From: Syntrophales bacterium
GTDB lineage: Bacteria > Desulfobacterota > Syntrophia > Syntrophales > UBA2210
Direction of reading: 5' to 3'
Assembly (NCBI GenBank): GCA_023228425.1
Contig: JALOBE010000012.1
Coordinates: forward strand, 4,491 to 68,490
Length of the DNA: 64,000 nucleotides
Position numbers and translations under genes: made by a program. The notes beneath the pieces are model-generated. The model searched no databases. It was given only the letters and a program-made list of their open reading frames with translations, and was not told the DNA's origin. Position 1 is the first letter of the stretch. Each line of letters opens with the position of its first letter. Positions 41,519 through 49,741 of the stretch are shown here, piece by piece.

Positions 41519-43049
41519 ACGACGCCGGATTTTTGCGGCCCCCTCCCTGTTCGGGGGAGCCGGAGTCTCGTGTTTTCTCTGTTTTCTCTGGTTCTTCGGA
41601 ACATCACAGGCCTTCGCCATCGACCTGGAAAAGCGGGTGAACAAAACGGTCATGAATAACGGTATCACCCTCCTGGTCATGGAGCGTACAGTCAGCCCCA
41701 CGGTTTCCATCTATATACAGCACCGCGCGGGCGCCGTGGATGAAGACAGCGGATACAGCGGAGCCGCCCATTTGCTTGAACACATGATGTTTAAGGGAAC
41801 CAGAACCATCGGCACCTCAGACTACGATGAGGAGTCGCGCTTGAGACAACGGATAGAGGAACGAGTCAGGCGTCTTGAAATCACGGTGAGGACGGAGGGA
41901 TCCGGTTCAGAGGCCGCCCGGGCACTGGAAGAGGAAATCAGACGCCTGGAAGATGAGAAAAGAAGCTACATACGATCGAATGAAATCGACCGTCTCTACC
42001 GTGAGCGGGGAGGCGTGGGCCTGAACGCGGCCACCGGGCATGACATGACATCCTACATGGTGAGTCTGCCGTCCAACAGCCTCGAGTTGTGGGCCCGTAT
42101 CGAATCGGACCGCCTGTCGAACCCTGTTTTCAGAGAGTTTGTCCAGGAGCGAAATGTCGTCATCGAGGAGCGCCGGCAGGTCGTTGACTCCCGGCCGGAA
42201 CGGCAACTTATGGAACTGTTCCTGGCGGCGGCTTTCATCGCCCACCCCTACGGACACCCCGTTATAGGATGGCCCGCTGACATACCCCGAATCGACAGAG
42301 ACTACCTCCTCCATTTCTTCGCGACCCGTTACAGACCTGAAAACACGGTCATCACCATCGTGGGTGATGTCCGCACCGAGGAGGCGGCCGGCCTGGTACG
42401 GCGGTATTTCGGTTCCCTGGGAAACGGCGTGCCGCCGGGATCGACACTTCGAAACATAACGGATGAGCCTCCACAGAGAGGTGAACGGCGTACCACCCTT
42501 CGATCCGGCGCCTCGCCCCGCCTTCTCCTGGGGTTTCACAAGCCGGCTTTCCCGGCCTATGAGGACGCCGTTTTCGACGTACTTGAACTCGTTCTGGCGG
42601 GAGGAAGGTCATCCCGCCTGTACCGGTCCCTCGTCACTGAGCGGGGTATCGCCGCTTCGGTTCGGGTTTCAAACGGATTTCCCGGAGAGCGGTATGACAA
42701 CCTGTTCATCATCGCCGCCGAACCCATGACGGGCAGGAGTCTCGCGGAACTCGAGGACGCGCTGTACAGTGAACTGGATCGTCTCAAAGACGAGCCCCTC
42801 CCGGAACGAGAACTTCGAAAGGCCAAAAACCGGATTAAAACTGATTTTCTGCGCGGCTTCGATTCGAACAACGGCATCGCGAGGCTCCTGTCATATGTCG
42901 AAACTCTCACGGGAGACTACCGGGAGGTGACGACCTATCTGGAAGCCGTCGAATCCATCACGGCCGAGGACATAATGAATGCCGCGTCGTCCCGACTAAC
43001 GTCATCGAACAGAACCGTTGCGGTTCTTATACAGGACGAAACTCCATGA
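41511..43049 (+). CDS. M16 zinc metallopeptidase (active subunit)
   Basis: This 512-residue M16B-type (pitrilysin/insulinase clan) secreted peptidase has an N-terminal signal peptide with a hydrophobic core (FGGAGVSCFLCFLWFFG) ending near SQAFA. The inverted zinc motif HLLEH is near residue 88 in GAAHLLEHMMFKGT, with the third ligand expected in the downstream glutamate region. A charged insertion of about 55 residues, likely a coiled coil with many Arg/Glu, lies between residues 105 and 165 and is longer than in the typical 450-residue family members. GGGGAGAG precedes the ATG. The next gene encodes a second M16 protein lacking the zinc site; the two probably form a heterodimer. Confidence 0.9.
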   Translation: MNKRRRIFAAPSLFGGAGVSCFLCFLWFFGTSQAFAIDLEKRVNKTVMNNGITLLVMERTVSPTVSIYIQHRAGAVDEDSGYSGAAHLLEHMMFKGTRTIGTSDYDEESRLRQRIEERVRRLEITVRTEGSGSEAARALEEEIRRLEDEKRSYIRSNEIDRLYRERGGVGLNAATGHDMTSYMVSLPSNSLELWARIESDRLSNPVFREFVQERNVVIEERRQVVDSRPERQLMELFLAAAFIAHPYGHPVIGWPADIPRIDRDYLLHFFATRYRPENTVITIVGDVRTEEAAGLVRRYFGSLGNGVPPGSTLRNITDEPPQRGERRTTLRSGASPRLLLGFHKPAFPAYEDAVFDVLELVLAGGRSSRLYRSLVTERGIAASVRVSNGFPGERYDNLFIIAAEPMTGRSLAELEDALYSELDRLKDEPLPERELRKAKNRIKTDFLRGFDSNNGIARLLSYVETLTGDYREVTTYLEAVESITAEDIMNAASSRLTSSNRTVAVLIQDETP

Positions 43050-44542
43050 ACAAAAAATTCCCCTGGTTAGTGACGGTTTTGCTGTTGATCCTGCCGCTCG
43101 TGGGTTGCGCCCCGGCCTCTTCTCCTCTTTTGAAGGATCCTGAAAATCTTCTCTATCCTCCGCTCCGCTTTGACCCGCCCCGGGCGGAGCGTTTTGAGCT
43201 TGACAACGGGATGACGCTCTTTTTCCTGGAAGATCGCGAAATTCCTCTCGTCAGGCTTTCGCTGGCGGCACGAGCCGGATCGGTCTATGATCCCCCCGGC
43301 CGTGAAGGTCTGGCGGAGATTGCCGGGTCAGTCATGCGGACCGGAGGAACACCGGCCATGAGTCCCGACGAGTTCGACGACGAACTGGATTATCGCGCAA
43401 TCGACCTCGATGTGTCGGTAACGGCGCAGACGCTGCTGGTAACCCTTACGGTCGCGGAGGATTATTTTGACGATGCCCTGGCGCTCCTGGGGAACATGAT
43501 GATGACACCGCTCTTCGACCCGGAGCGCCTTGAACTGGCCCGGCGCATCAAGATCGAGGAGTTGAAGCGGCTTCCCGACAACCCCCAGGCTCTCGCTTTT
43601 CGAGAATTCACGAAACTTCTCTACCGGGATTCCTCCTGGGGAAGGCCGCCGTCGATAGCTTCAGTGGAAGCCCTGACCAGGGACGACTGTCTGGATTTTC
43701 TGAGCCGTCACCTCTCTCCCGATACGATCATGATCTCCGTGAGCGGCGCTGTGACCGCGGAAGAGGCGAAGACAAAACTTTCGAAACACTTCGGATCATG
43801 GCGAGCGGCCGCTCCCCTGCCGCCCGTCGAAGCCCCCTCCCCCTCCGTGTCAGGCCCTCTCCGGCACATCCATAGAGAGGTCCCCCAGTCGGTGATCGTC
43901 ATCGGCCACATCGGCCCCGGAAAAAAAAGCGCCGACTACTACGCCATGACCGTACTCGATTTCATCGTGGGCGGCGGCTTTCGATCACTGATGTTCCTCG
44001 AAATCAGGACCCGGAAGGGGCTCGCCTACAGCACGGGCACTTTGTACAATCCACGAAGCGATTTCGGCGTTCTTGCCGCCTACGCCATGACCGGCCCGGA
44101 CACAACAGCTTCCGTGATCGAATCCACTCTGTCTATTCTCGAAACGGTGAAGGTCCGTCCGGTGGATGAAGAAACACTCCGCTGGGCACGGAATGCTCTG
44201 ACGAACAGTCATATCTTCTCGTTCCTCTCGCCACACCAGATCGCCCTCGGACAGATGATGGATGAATTTGAAGGACTTCCCCCGGATTTCCTTCGAAGGT
44301 ATCCCGAAGGCATCAATGCCGTTACGGCCGATGACCTGCAGCGGGTAGCCGCCACATGGCTTGACGGCGGCTACCGCACCATAGTGGTTCTCGGTGACTC
44401 TTCCCGCTTTGACCAGCCCCTTTCCCGTTTCGGCACCTCCCTGAAACTGGATAGCGATCTTGTCGTGGATCCGGGGGAAGAAATGCGGGTTTTACAAACA
44501 AAACCTCACCAGATAAGAAAGAATGAAAAGCCATGCCCATAA
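43046..44542 (+). CDS. M16-family lipoprotein lacking the zinc motif (inactive partner)
   Basis: This 498-residue protein of the M16 fold has a lipoprotein signal peptide (LLLILPLVGC, lipobox LVGC). At the position of HxxEH it has GLAEIAGSVMRTGG, so the zinc ligands are missing and it is expected to be non-catalytic. The family C-terminal half with the RKGLAYSTGTLY segment, in which the Arg/Tyr pair binds substrate, is present. M16B enzymes commonly pair an active with an inactive subunit, and the ATGA overlap with the preceding gene supports that. It is probably anchored at the periplasmic face of the outer membrane. Confidence 0.9.
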   Translation: MNKKFPWLVTVLLLILPLVGCAPASSPLLKDPENLLYPPLRFDPPRAERFELDNGMTLFFLEDREIPLVRLSLAARAGSVYDPPGREGLAEIAGSVMRTGGTPAMSPDEFDDELDYRAIDLDVSVTAQTLLVTLTVAEDYFDDALALLGNMMMTPLFDPERLELARRIKIEELKRLPDNPQALAFREFTKLLYRDSSWGRPPSIASVEALTRDDCLDFLSRHLSPDTIMISVSGAVTAEEAKTKLSKHFGSWRAAAPLPPVEAPSPSVSGPLRHIHREVPQSVIVIGHIGPGKKSADYYAMTVLDFIVGGGFRSLMFLEIRTRKGLAYSTGTLYNPRSDFGVLAAYAMTGPDTTASVIESTLSILETVKVRPVDEETLRWARNALTNSHIFSFLSPHQIALGQMMDEFEGLPPDFLRRYPEGINAVTADDLQRVAATWLDGGYRTIVVLGDSSRFDQPLSRFGTSLKLDSDLVVDPGEEMRVLQTKPHQIRKNEKPCP

Positions 44543-45786
44543 ACTCCAATGCCTACGCATCGATCTGTGACCGGATTGATTCCTACACCGACGACATGAT
44601 CCAACTCCAGACCAGGCTTACCGCAATCCCCGCCATCGCGCCGGAAAACGGCGGCAACGGAGAACAGGAAAAGGCCCGGGCACTTCTGGGTATCCTTCAG
44701 GGCTGGGGCTTCAGGGACTTCACCTCCTATGACGCTCCCGACGAAAGAACATCTTCGGGTGTCAGACCCAACGTCGTGTACACCCTTCAGGGACGAGACC
44801 GTGACCACACCGTGTGGATCATAACCCATCTCGACGTAGTCCCGCCGGGCGAGCTGTCGCTCTGGTCGGCGGACCCCTACCGGGCCGTCGTGAAAGACGG
44901 CAAGATATTCGGCCGTGGAACTGAAGACAACCAGCAGGACATGGTTTCCTCGATCATGGCGGCCAGGGCCTTTCTCGATACGGGCATTACCCCTGTGTCG
45001 AACATCGGCCTGGCCTTTGTCGCCGACGAGGAAACTGCAAGCGCGAAAGGCCTGGGCTACCTGCTGGAACATCACCGGCAGCTTTTCAAGGCCAGTGACT
45101 GTATCGTAGTTCCTGATTTCGGCAATGTCGATGGGTCAGGTATCGAGATCGCCGAAAAAAGCATGCTCTGGCTGCGTTTCAGAACCACAGGGAAACAGTG
45201 CCACGCCAGCGTTCCCTCCCTGGGCAACAATGCCATGGCAGCGGGGGCCCACCTCACGGTACGGCTCGAACGCCTGAAGACGGTATTCGCGGAAGCCGAC
45301 CCCCTGTATGATTACCCCATCAGCACCTTCGAGCCGACGAAAAAAGAGGCCACCGTCCCCAATATCAACACCATACCCGGTGAAGATGTCTTCTACCTTG
45401 ACTGCCGCGTTCTTCCCCGCTACGACCTCATGGATGTTATGAAGAAAGTCCGGGAGATCACCGAAGAAATAGAGAACGAGCGGGGGGTCTCCGTCGAGGT
45501 CACCGTGATTCAGAGCGGGCAGGCCCCGGCGCCCACGCCGGTGGACGCGCCCGTTGTAAGACGTCTGAAGGAAGCCGTAGACGAGGTATACGGAATATCC
45601 GCGGTACCTGTCGGTATCGGCGGTGGTACGGTGGCGGCCTTGCTCCGAAGAGAAGGTCTCCCCGTGGCCGCCTGGTCAAAGGTGAACCGCACAGCCCACC
45701 AGCCTGACGAGCACTGCGACATAGCAACCATGACGGGAAACGCTAAAGTCTTTGCCAGACTGTTTCTTCAGGAACGGGAGGACTGA
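44533..45786 (+). CDS. M20-family metallopeptidase/deacylase
   Basis: This 417-residue enzyme of the ArgE/DapE/CPG2 family (M20) uses two zinc ions. ITHLDVVPPGE near residue 95 carries the first ligand and catalytic Asp. FGRGTEDNQQDMVSS holds the bridging Asp. LAFVADEETASAKG has the catalytic and ligand glutamates, and the late NRTAHQPDEHCD region has the last His. The dimerisation domain lies between. The start overlaps the M16 lipoprotein gene by 10 bp. A cytosolic peptidase processing peptides from the preceding peptidases would fit, but the substrate is inference. Two-thirds of the way through, the TVPNINTIPGEDVFYLDCRVLP segment is standard. Confidence 0.9.
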   Translation: MPINSNAYASICDRIDSYTDDMIQLQTRLTAIPAIAPENGGNGEQEKARALLGILQGWGFRDFTSYDAPDERTSSGVRPNVVYTLQGRDRDHTVWIITHLDVVPPGELSLWSADPYRAVVKDGKIFGRGTEDNQQDMVSSIMAARAFLDTGITPVSNIGLAFVADEETASAKGLGYLLEHHRQLFKASDCIVVPDFGNVDGSGIEIAEKSMLWLRFRTTGKQCHASVPSLGNNAMAAGAHLTVRLERLKTVFAEADPLYDYPISTFEPTKKEATVPNINTIPGEDVFYLDCRVLPRYDLMDVMKKVREITEEIENERGVSVEVTVIQSGQAPAPTPVDAPVVRRLKEAVDEVYGISAVPVGIGGGTVAALLRREGLPVAAWSKVNRTAHQPDEHCDIATMTGNAKVFARLFLQERED

Positions 45787-45799
45787 AAAAGGAAAAGAT

Positions 45800-45828
45800 T
45801 TGCAATCAATTTTCCGAAATGATAGTAT
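45800..45828 (+). promoter_or_regulatory. Possible promoter of the phoH operon
   Basis: TTGCAA (45800-45805), 17 bases, TAGTAT (45823-45828). Each hexamer matches four of six consensus bases. The transcript would have a 120-base leader. The intervening sequence contains the 7-bp stem at 45906-45927 and the palindrome GTGACGTCAC at 45930-45939. Confidence 0.35.
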
Positions 45829-45954
45829 TTTTGTTTCATGCATACAACCTCGCCACAGAAAAACATTACGGACCTTACGGACACGGTACCGGTTTACCGG
45901 TGTGCTCCGGCATCGGTTGGTGCCGGACGGTGACGTCACGAAGGGTGAGTTGTA

Positions 45955-46929
45955 TTGAATACGGAACCATCACAGAACGTCTCTGTCAGAAAAATCGTTT
46001 TCCCTGACAATGCGGCGCTCAAGTCACTACTCGGCGAACATGACAGGAACGCCGGCAATATCGAGAAACTTGAAAACGTAACGATCCGGAGCCGAGGAAA
46101 CGCGGTTTCCGTATCGGGTGGAAGTGAAGAAGTTGACTTTGTCTGCAACCTTCTCGATCAGCTCTACCTGATCATTGAAAAGGGTTACGCTGTCTATCCC
46201 CCGGATATCGAGTACGCCCACCGGATCTTATCGGGCGATATGAGCGTGAACCTGGAAAAAATATTTCTCGACACCGTTTTTATTTCCTCGAAGAAAAAGG
46301 TCATCACCCCGAAAAGCATCGCCCAGAAGTACTATATCGATACCATGAGAACCCATGATATTGTTTTCGGCATCGGACCGGCCGGTACGGGCAAAACCTA
46401 CCTTGCCATGGCCATGGCCGTGGCAGCGCTCTTTGAAAAGCGGGTCGCCAGAATTGTCCTCACGCGACCGGCCGTCGAGGCAGGGGAAAAGCTGGGGTTT
46501 CTTCCCGGGGATCTTGCCGAGAAGGTGAATCCCTACCTGCGGCCCGTCTATGATGCCCTTTACGACATGATGGATTTTGAACGGGCCACGACCATGATCG
46601 AGAAAGGCATCATCGAGGTTGCCCCCCTGGCTTTCATGAGAGGAAGAACCCTCAACGATTCCTTCATAATCCTCGATGAGGCCCAGAACACGACACCGGA
46701 ACAGATGAAGATGTTTCTCACCAGGCTCGGTTACGACTCCAGAGCGGTCATTACGGGAGACGTCACTCAGACCGATCTACCCCCCGACAAGATATCGGGA
46801 CTTGTCCACGCAGAATCATTGCTGAAAAAAACCGCGGGCATCGGTTTCGCCTATTTTTCGGATATCGACGTTGTACGACACCCCCTGGTACAGGAAATCA
46901 TCCGTGCCTACAACGGTGGGGGCGATTGA
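45955..46929 (+). CDS. PhoH-family ATPase (YbeZ-like)
   Basis: This cytosolic P-loop ATPase of the PhoH/YbeZ type has 324 residues and is thought to work with the RNase YbeY in RNA processing. A KH-like N-terminal part is followed by the ATPase core: Walker A GPAGTGKT near residue 143, RPAVEAGEKLGFLPGD, and Walker B FIILDEAQNTT. RAVITGDVTQTDLP follows. Translation appears to start at TTG (45955) with GGTGAG seven bases upstream; no ATG is available at a suitable place. It is 168 bp behind the M20 gene and overlaps the HD-phosphohydrolase frame. Confidence 0.93.
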   Translation: MNTEPSQNVSVRKIVFPDNAALKSLLGEHDRNAGNIEKLENVTIRSRGNAVSVSGGSEEVDFVCNLLDQLYLIIEKGYAVYPPDIEYAHRILSGDMSVNLEKIFLDTVFISSKKKVITPKSIAQKYYIDTMRTHDIVFGIGPAGTGKTYLAMAMAVAALFEKRVARIVLTRPAVEAGEKLGFLPGDLAEKVNPYLRPVYDALYDMMDFERATTMIEKGIIEVAPLAFMRGRTLNDSFIILDEAQNTTPEQMKMFLTRLGYDSRAVITGDVTQTDLPPDKISGLVHAESLLKKTAGIGFAYFSDIDVVRHPLVQEIIRAYNGGGD

Positions 46930-46931
46930 TC

Positions 46932-49343
46932 ATGGTTTCAGTTCCCTGGAAAAAACAAAAAAACCCAAACGCCAAGACGTCACCCTTCTGGCCGGCAGCA
47001 TCGATGCCTTTCTTTCCTGACAACGGCAAGCTGGTCATGACGGGTATCCTCGTTGCCGCCTGCCTTTTTTTCGGCTGGGCGCTTTCCCCCCATCCGAGTC
47101 AGAGGATACCGTCCTACAGTGTCGGTTCAATAGCGGCAAAAGATATTAAGGCGGACCGTGACCTCCTCGTGCAGGACACGGCCGCCACGGAACAGAAACG
47201 CCAGGAAGCCTCGCGGGAAACTCCCGCCGTTTATGAATACGACAGCGAACTTCCCCGACTGATAGCATCGGCCTTGAGGGAAACCTTCATTGCCGCGGCT
47301 GAACTGAGTCCCGGACCGGCCGACGAGAACGAAGAATCGACCACCGGCCCGCCCTGCCCGGAAGCACTCAGAAATCTTTTTGTATCGAGACTTGGTGTCT
47401 CGCCGAGCGACATGGATCTGGCCGTACTGAGTGAACAGGCGTTTGATCTTCGCGTCGCCGATGCCGTGGCACTGCTGGTTCGGTCCCTTTACGACAACCG
47501 GCTCATCAGCGAAGAAACACCCTCCTACGGTGACACCCCCAACACGGCGGTTCTTATATATGATGCCGCCTCGGACGGGGAATTCACTGCCATAGATCCG
47601 GTAGAAATCAATACCCTTGAAGAGGCCCGTTATTTTATGAGTACAGCGGGGTTCGACATGCTCCAGGAGGAAGACACGGCTCTGCGGAATGCTTCTGTCG
47701 CGCTGGCTGAAAAAATCATCCGCCCGAACCTGGTCTATTCGAGAAGTGCCACGGAACAGAAGCGCAAACAGATCGTCGATGACGTCAAGCCTGCTTTCTA
47801 CAAGGTTCAGAAAAACGAAATGATCGTCCGGGAAGGTCAGAAGATAACCGGCAGTGATGTGGATAAGCTCAGGGCTTTCTCGGCAATGCGAGACGGGCAT
47901 CCCCTGGGCAGGCTGTCCATATTCATGGGAACCGTCCTGCTCATCGCCATTCTCGCCCTTGCCCTGTTCAGGCTTTCGATTCAACACCTGCAGGGAACCC
48001 CGGGGTTGACGAAGAATGTCCTTTTTCTCGCCCTCGTGGCGGTTTTACAGGTGGCCCTCCTCAAAGCAGGCATCTTTGTATGCGAAGCCGTGGACCTTTC
48101 CTTCCCCGGTCTCAATAATCCTTTTGTGTTCGCCATCCCCTTCGCGGCAGGAGCCATGCTTGTTTCCGTTCTGCTCGGCAGTCGTGAAGCGGGCCTTACC
48201 TTTGCCGTATTTCTCTCTTTCCTGACCACGTTCCTTTTTCAGGACAAGGCGGCCTTTTTCATATACTCCTTCAGCGGTTCCGTAGCGGCCTCCTACGCTA
48301 TCGTGCACTGCAAAAAACGGTCGGATTTTTTTAAAACGGGACTTCTCGTGGGAGCAGTCAATGTTCTCGTGGCCCTGGGTCTTATCATGCTTTCCGGAAC
48401 CCTTCTTATTCCGAAAACAGCGGTGACGCTTGTCATGGCACTGTCGGGCGGCCTGATCGCCGGCATTGTCGTATCAGGGACTGTACCGCTTTTCGAATAT
48501 CTCTTCGGGTACACCACGGACATCAGACTGCTGGAGCTGGCAAACCTGAACCAGCCGATTTTTCAGGATATGATCATGACGGCTCCGGGAACCTATCACC
48601 ACGCCATCATTGTGGCATCTATGGTGGAGGCGGCGGCTGAAGAAATCGGGGCGAACTCACTGCTGGCGAAGGTGGGTGCCTACTATCACGATATCGGAAA
48701 GATGAAAAAACCGCTTTACTACGTTGAAAACCAGCAGAACTGGGAAAACAAACACGACAAACTGAAACCGTCCATGAGTTCCCGCGTCATCATCTCTCAC
48801 GTGAAAGACGGCTGTGACATGGCGAACGCCTTAAAGCTGGGGGAAGAGTTGCGCGATATCATACGACAGCATCACGGGACACGCCTGGCCGCCTTTTTCT
48901 ACGAAAAGGCAAAAAAAGAACGGGACCCTTCACAACCCCCGATTCTGGAAAGCGATTTCCGTTATCCCGGACCGAAGCCGCAGTCCAAGGAGGCCGCGCT
49001 TGTCTTGCTGGCCGATATAGTGGAAGCCTCGTCGAGAATATTGAAGAACCCGACCCCTTCCCGTATACGGACCCTTGTTGACGCGCGAATACGGGAAACC
49101 GTCGACGACAACCAACTCGATGAATCAAGCCTGACATTCAGCGACCTGAACAAAATAGCCGAAAGCTACGCCAGGATTCTCATCGGCATTTTTCACCACA
49201 GGATAGAGTACAGTGAATCCGATGGGAAGGAAGTGCCCCATGTCAAGAAAAACGGAAGCCCTCGTAGAAAATCACCAGCAAAAAGTCCCCCTAAAGCTTC
49301 AGTCGATAAAACAGTCGCTCTGCCGCCTGCTGGAACATCTTGA
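46932..49343 (+). CDS. 7TM-HD family phosphohydrolase (PgpH-like)
   Basis: This 803-residue membrane protein has the 7TMR-HD plan. A first helix (KLVMTGILVAACLFFGWAL) leads to an extracytoplasmic domain (about residues 60-325), then a bundle of six or seven helices (about 330-535), and a cytoplasmic HD domain. HD residues are in YHHAIIVASMVEAAA and AYYHDIGKMKKP, with further metal-binding histidines in IRQHHGT. PgpH, its firmicute relative, degrades c-di-AMP; whether that substrate applies here is unknown. The C-terminal 30 residues (KKNGSPRRKSPAKSPPKAS and on) are a basic tail encoded in the overlap with ybeY. The ATG at 46932 has GGTGGGGG upstream; the TTG two codons earlier is an alternative. 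Confidence 0.9.
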   Translation: MVSVPWKKQKNPNAKTSPFWPAASMPFFPDNGKLVMTGILVAACLFFGWALSPHPSQRIPSYSVGSIAAKDIKADRDLLVQDTAATEQKRQEASRETPAVYEYDSELPRLIASALRETFIAAAELSPGPADENEESTTGPPCPEALRNLFVSRLGVSPSDMDLAVLSEQAFDLRVADAVALLVRSLYDNRLISEETPSYGDTPNTAVLIYDAASDGEFTAIDPVEINTLEEARYFMSTAGFDMLQEEDTALRNASVALAEKIIRPNLVYSRSATEQKRKQIVDDVKPAFYKVQKNEMIVREGQKITGSDVDKLRAFSAMRDGHPLGRLSIFMGTVLLIAILALALFRLSIQHLQGTPGLTKNVLFLALVAVLQVALLKAGIFVCEAVDLSFPGLNNPFVFAIPFAAGAMLVSVLLGSREAGLTFAVFLSFLTTFLFQDKAAFFIYSFSGSVAASYAIVHCKKRSDFFKTGLLVGAVNVLVALGLIMLSGTLLIPKTAVTLVMALSGGLIAGIVVSGTVPLFEYLFGYTTDIRLLELANLNQPIFQDMIMTAPGTYHHAIIVASMVEAAAEEIGANSLLAKVGAYYHDIGKMKKPLYYVENQQNWENKHDKLKPSMSSRVIISHVKDGCDMANALKLGEELRDIIRQHHGTRLAAFFYEKAKKERDPSQPPILESDFRYPGPKPQSKEAALVLLADIVEASSRILKNPTPSRIRTLVDARIRETVDDNQLDESSLTFSDLNKIAESYARILIGIFHHRIEYSESDGKEVPHVKKNGSPRRKSPAKSPPKASVDKTVALPPAGTS

Positions 49344-49707
49344 CCACGAAGGCCACCAGGTGTCTCTGACACTGGTCGACGACGAAGAGATCCGCTCCAT
49401 AAACAGGCGCTACCTCGGCCGGGACCATCCAACCAACGTGATTGCCTTTTCCCTGCGTGAGGGTGATTTCGGTGACATTCATCCCCATCTCCTGGGCGAT
49501 ATCATCGTATCGGCTGAAACAGCTCAACGAGACGCGCTGGCGGGAGACCTGCCGCAGGACGACATGATTCTCTTCCTGATTATTCACGGATTGCTGCACC
49601 TGCTGGGATATGACCACGAAGGCCCTTCAGAGGAAGCGGCCCGTATGCTGGACAAGGAGAACGAGCTTTTTTTCGCTCTGAAAGGCTATGAACTGGAGCG
49701 GGGATAA
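49240..49707 (+). CDS. ybeY: Endoribonuclease YbeY
   Basis: YbeY is a zinc endoribonuclease for 16S rRNA maturation and ribosome quality control. The 155 residues have the full family motif HGLLHLLGYDHEG near residue 117, with three histidines on the metal, preceded by TNVIAFSLREGDF and LGDIIVSAETAQRDA. AAGGAAG lies six bases before the ATG at 49240. With that start the gene overlaps the 3' end of the HD gene by 104 bp in another frame, because the motif and the family N-terminus both lie past the overlap. The phoH-HD-ybeY order is conserved in many bacteria. Confidence 0.95.
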   Translation: MSRKTEALVENHQQKVPLKLQSIKQSLCRLLEHLDHEGHQVSLTLVDDEEIRSINRRYLGRDHPTNVIAFSLREGDFGDIHPHLLGDIIVSAETAQRDALAGDLPQDDMILFLIIHGLLHLLGYDHEGPSEEAARMLDKENELFFALKGYELERG

Positions 49708-49741
49708 CGGTCTTCCGGTACTTTTACAAAGCCGTCCTCTA

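Noticed and set aside
47127..47987. Minus-strand open frame (286 codons) inside the HD phosphohydrolase gene
   Set aside because: Opposite-strand shadow of a clear family gene, no ribosome-binding site and no domain.
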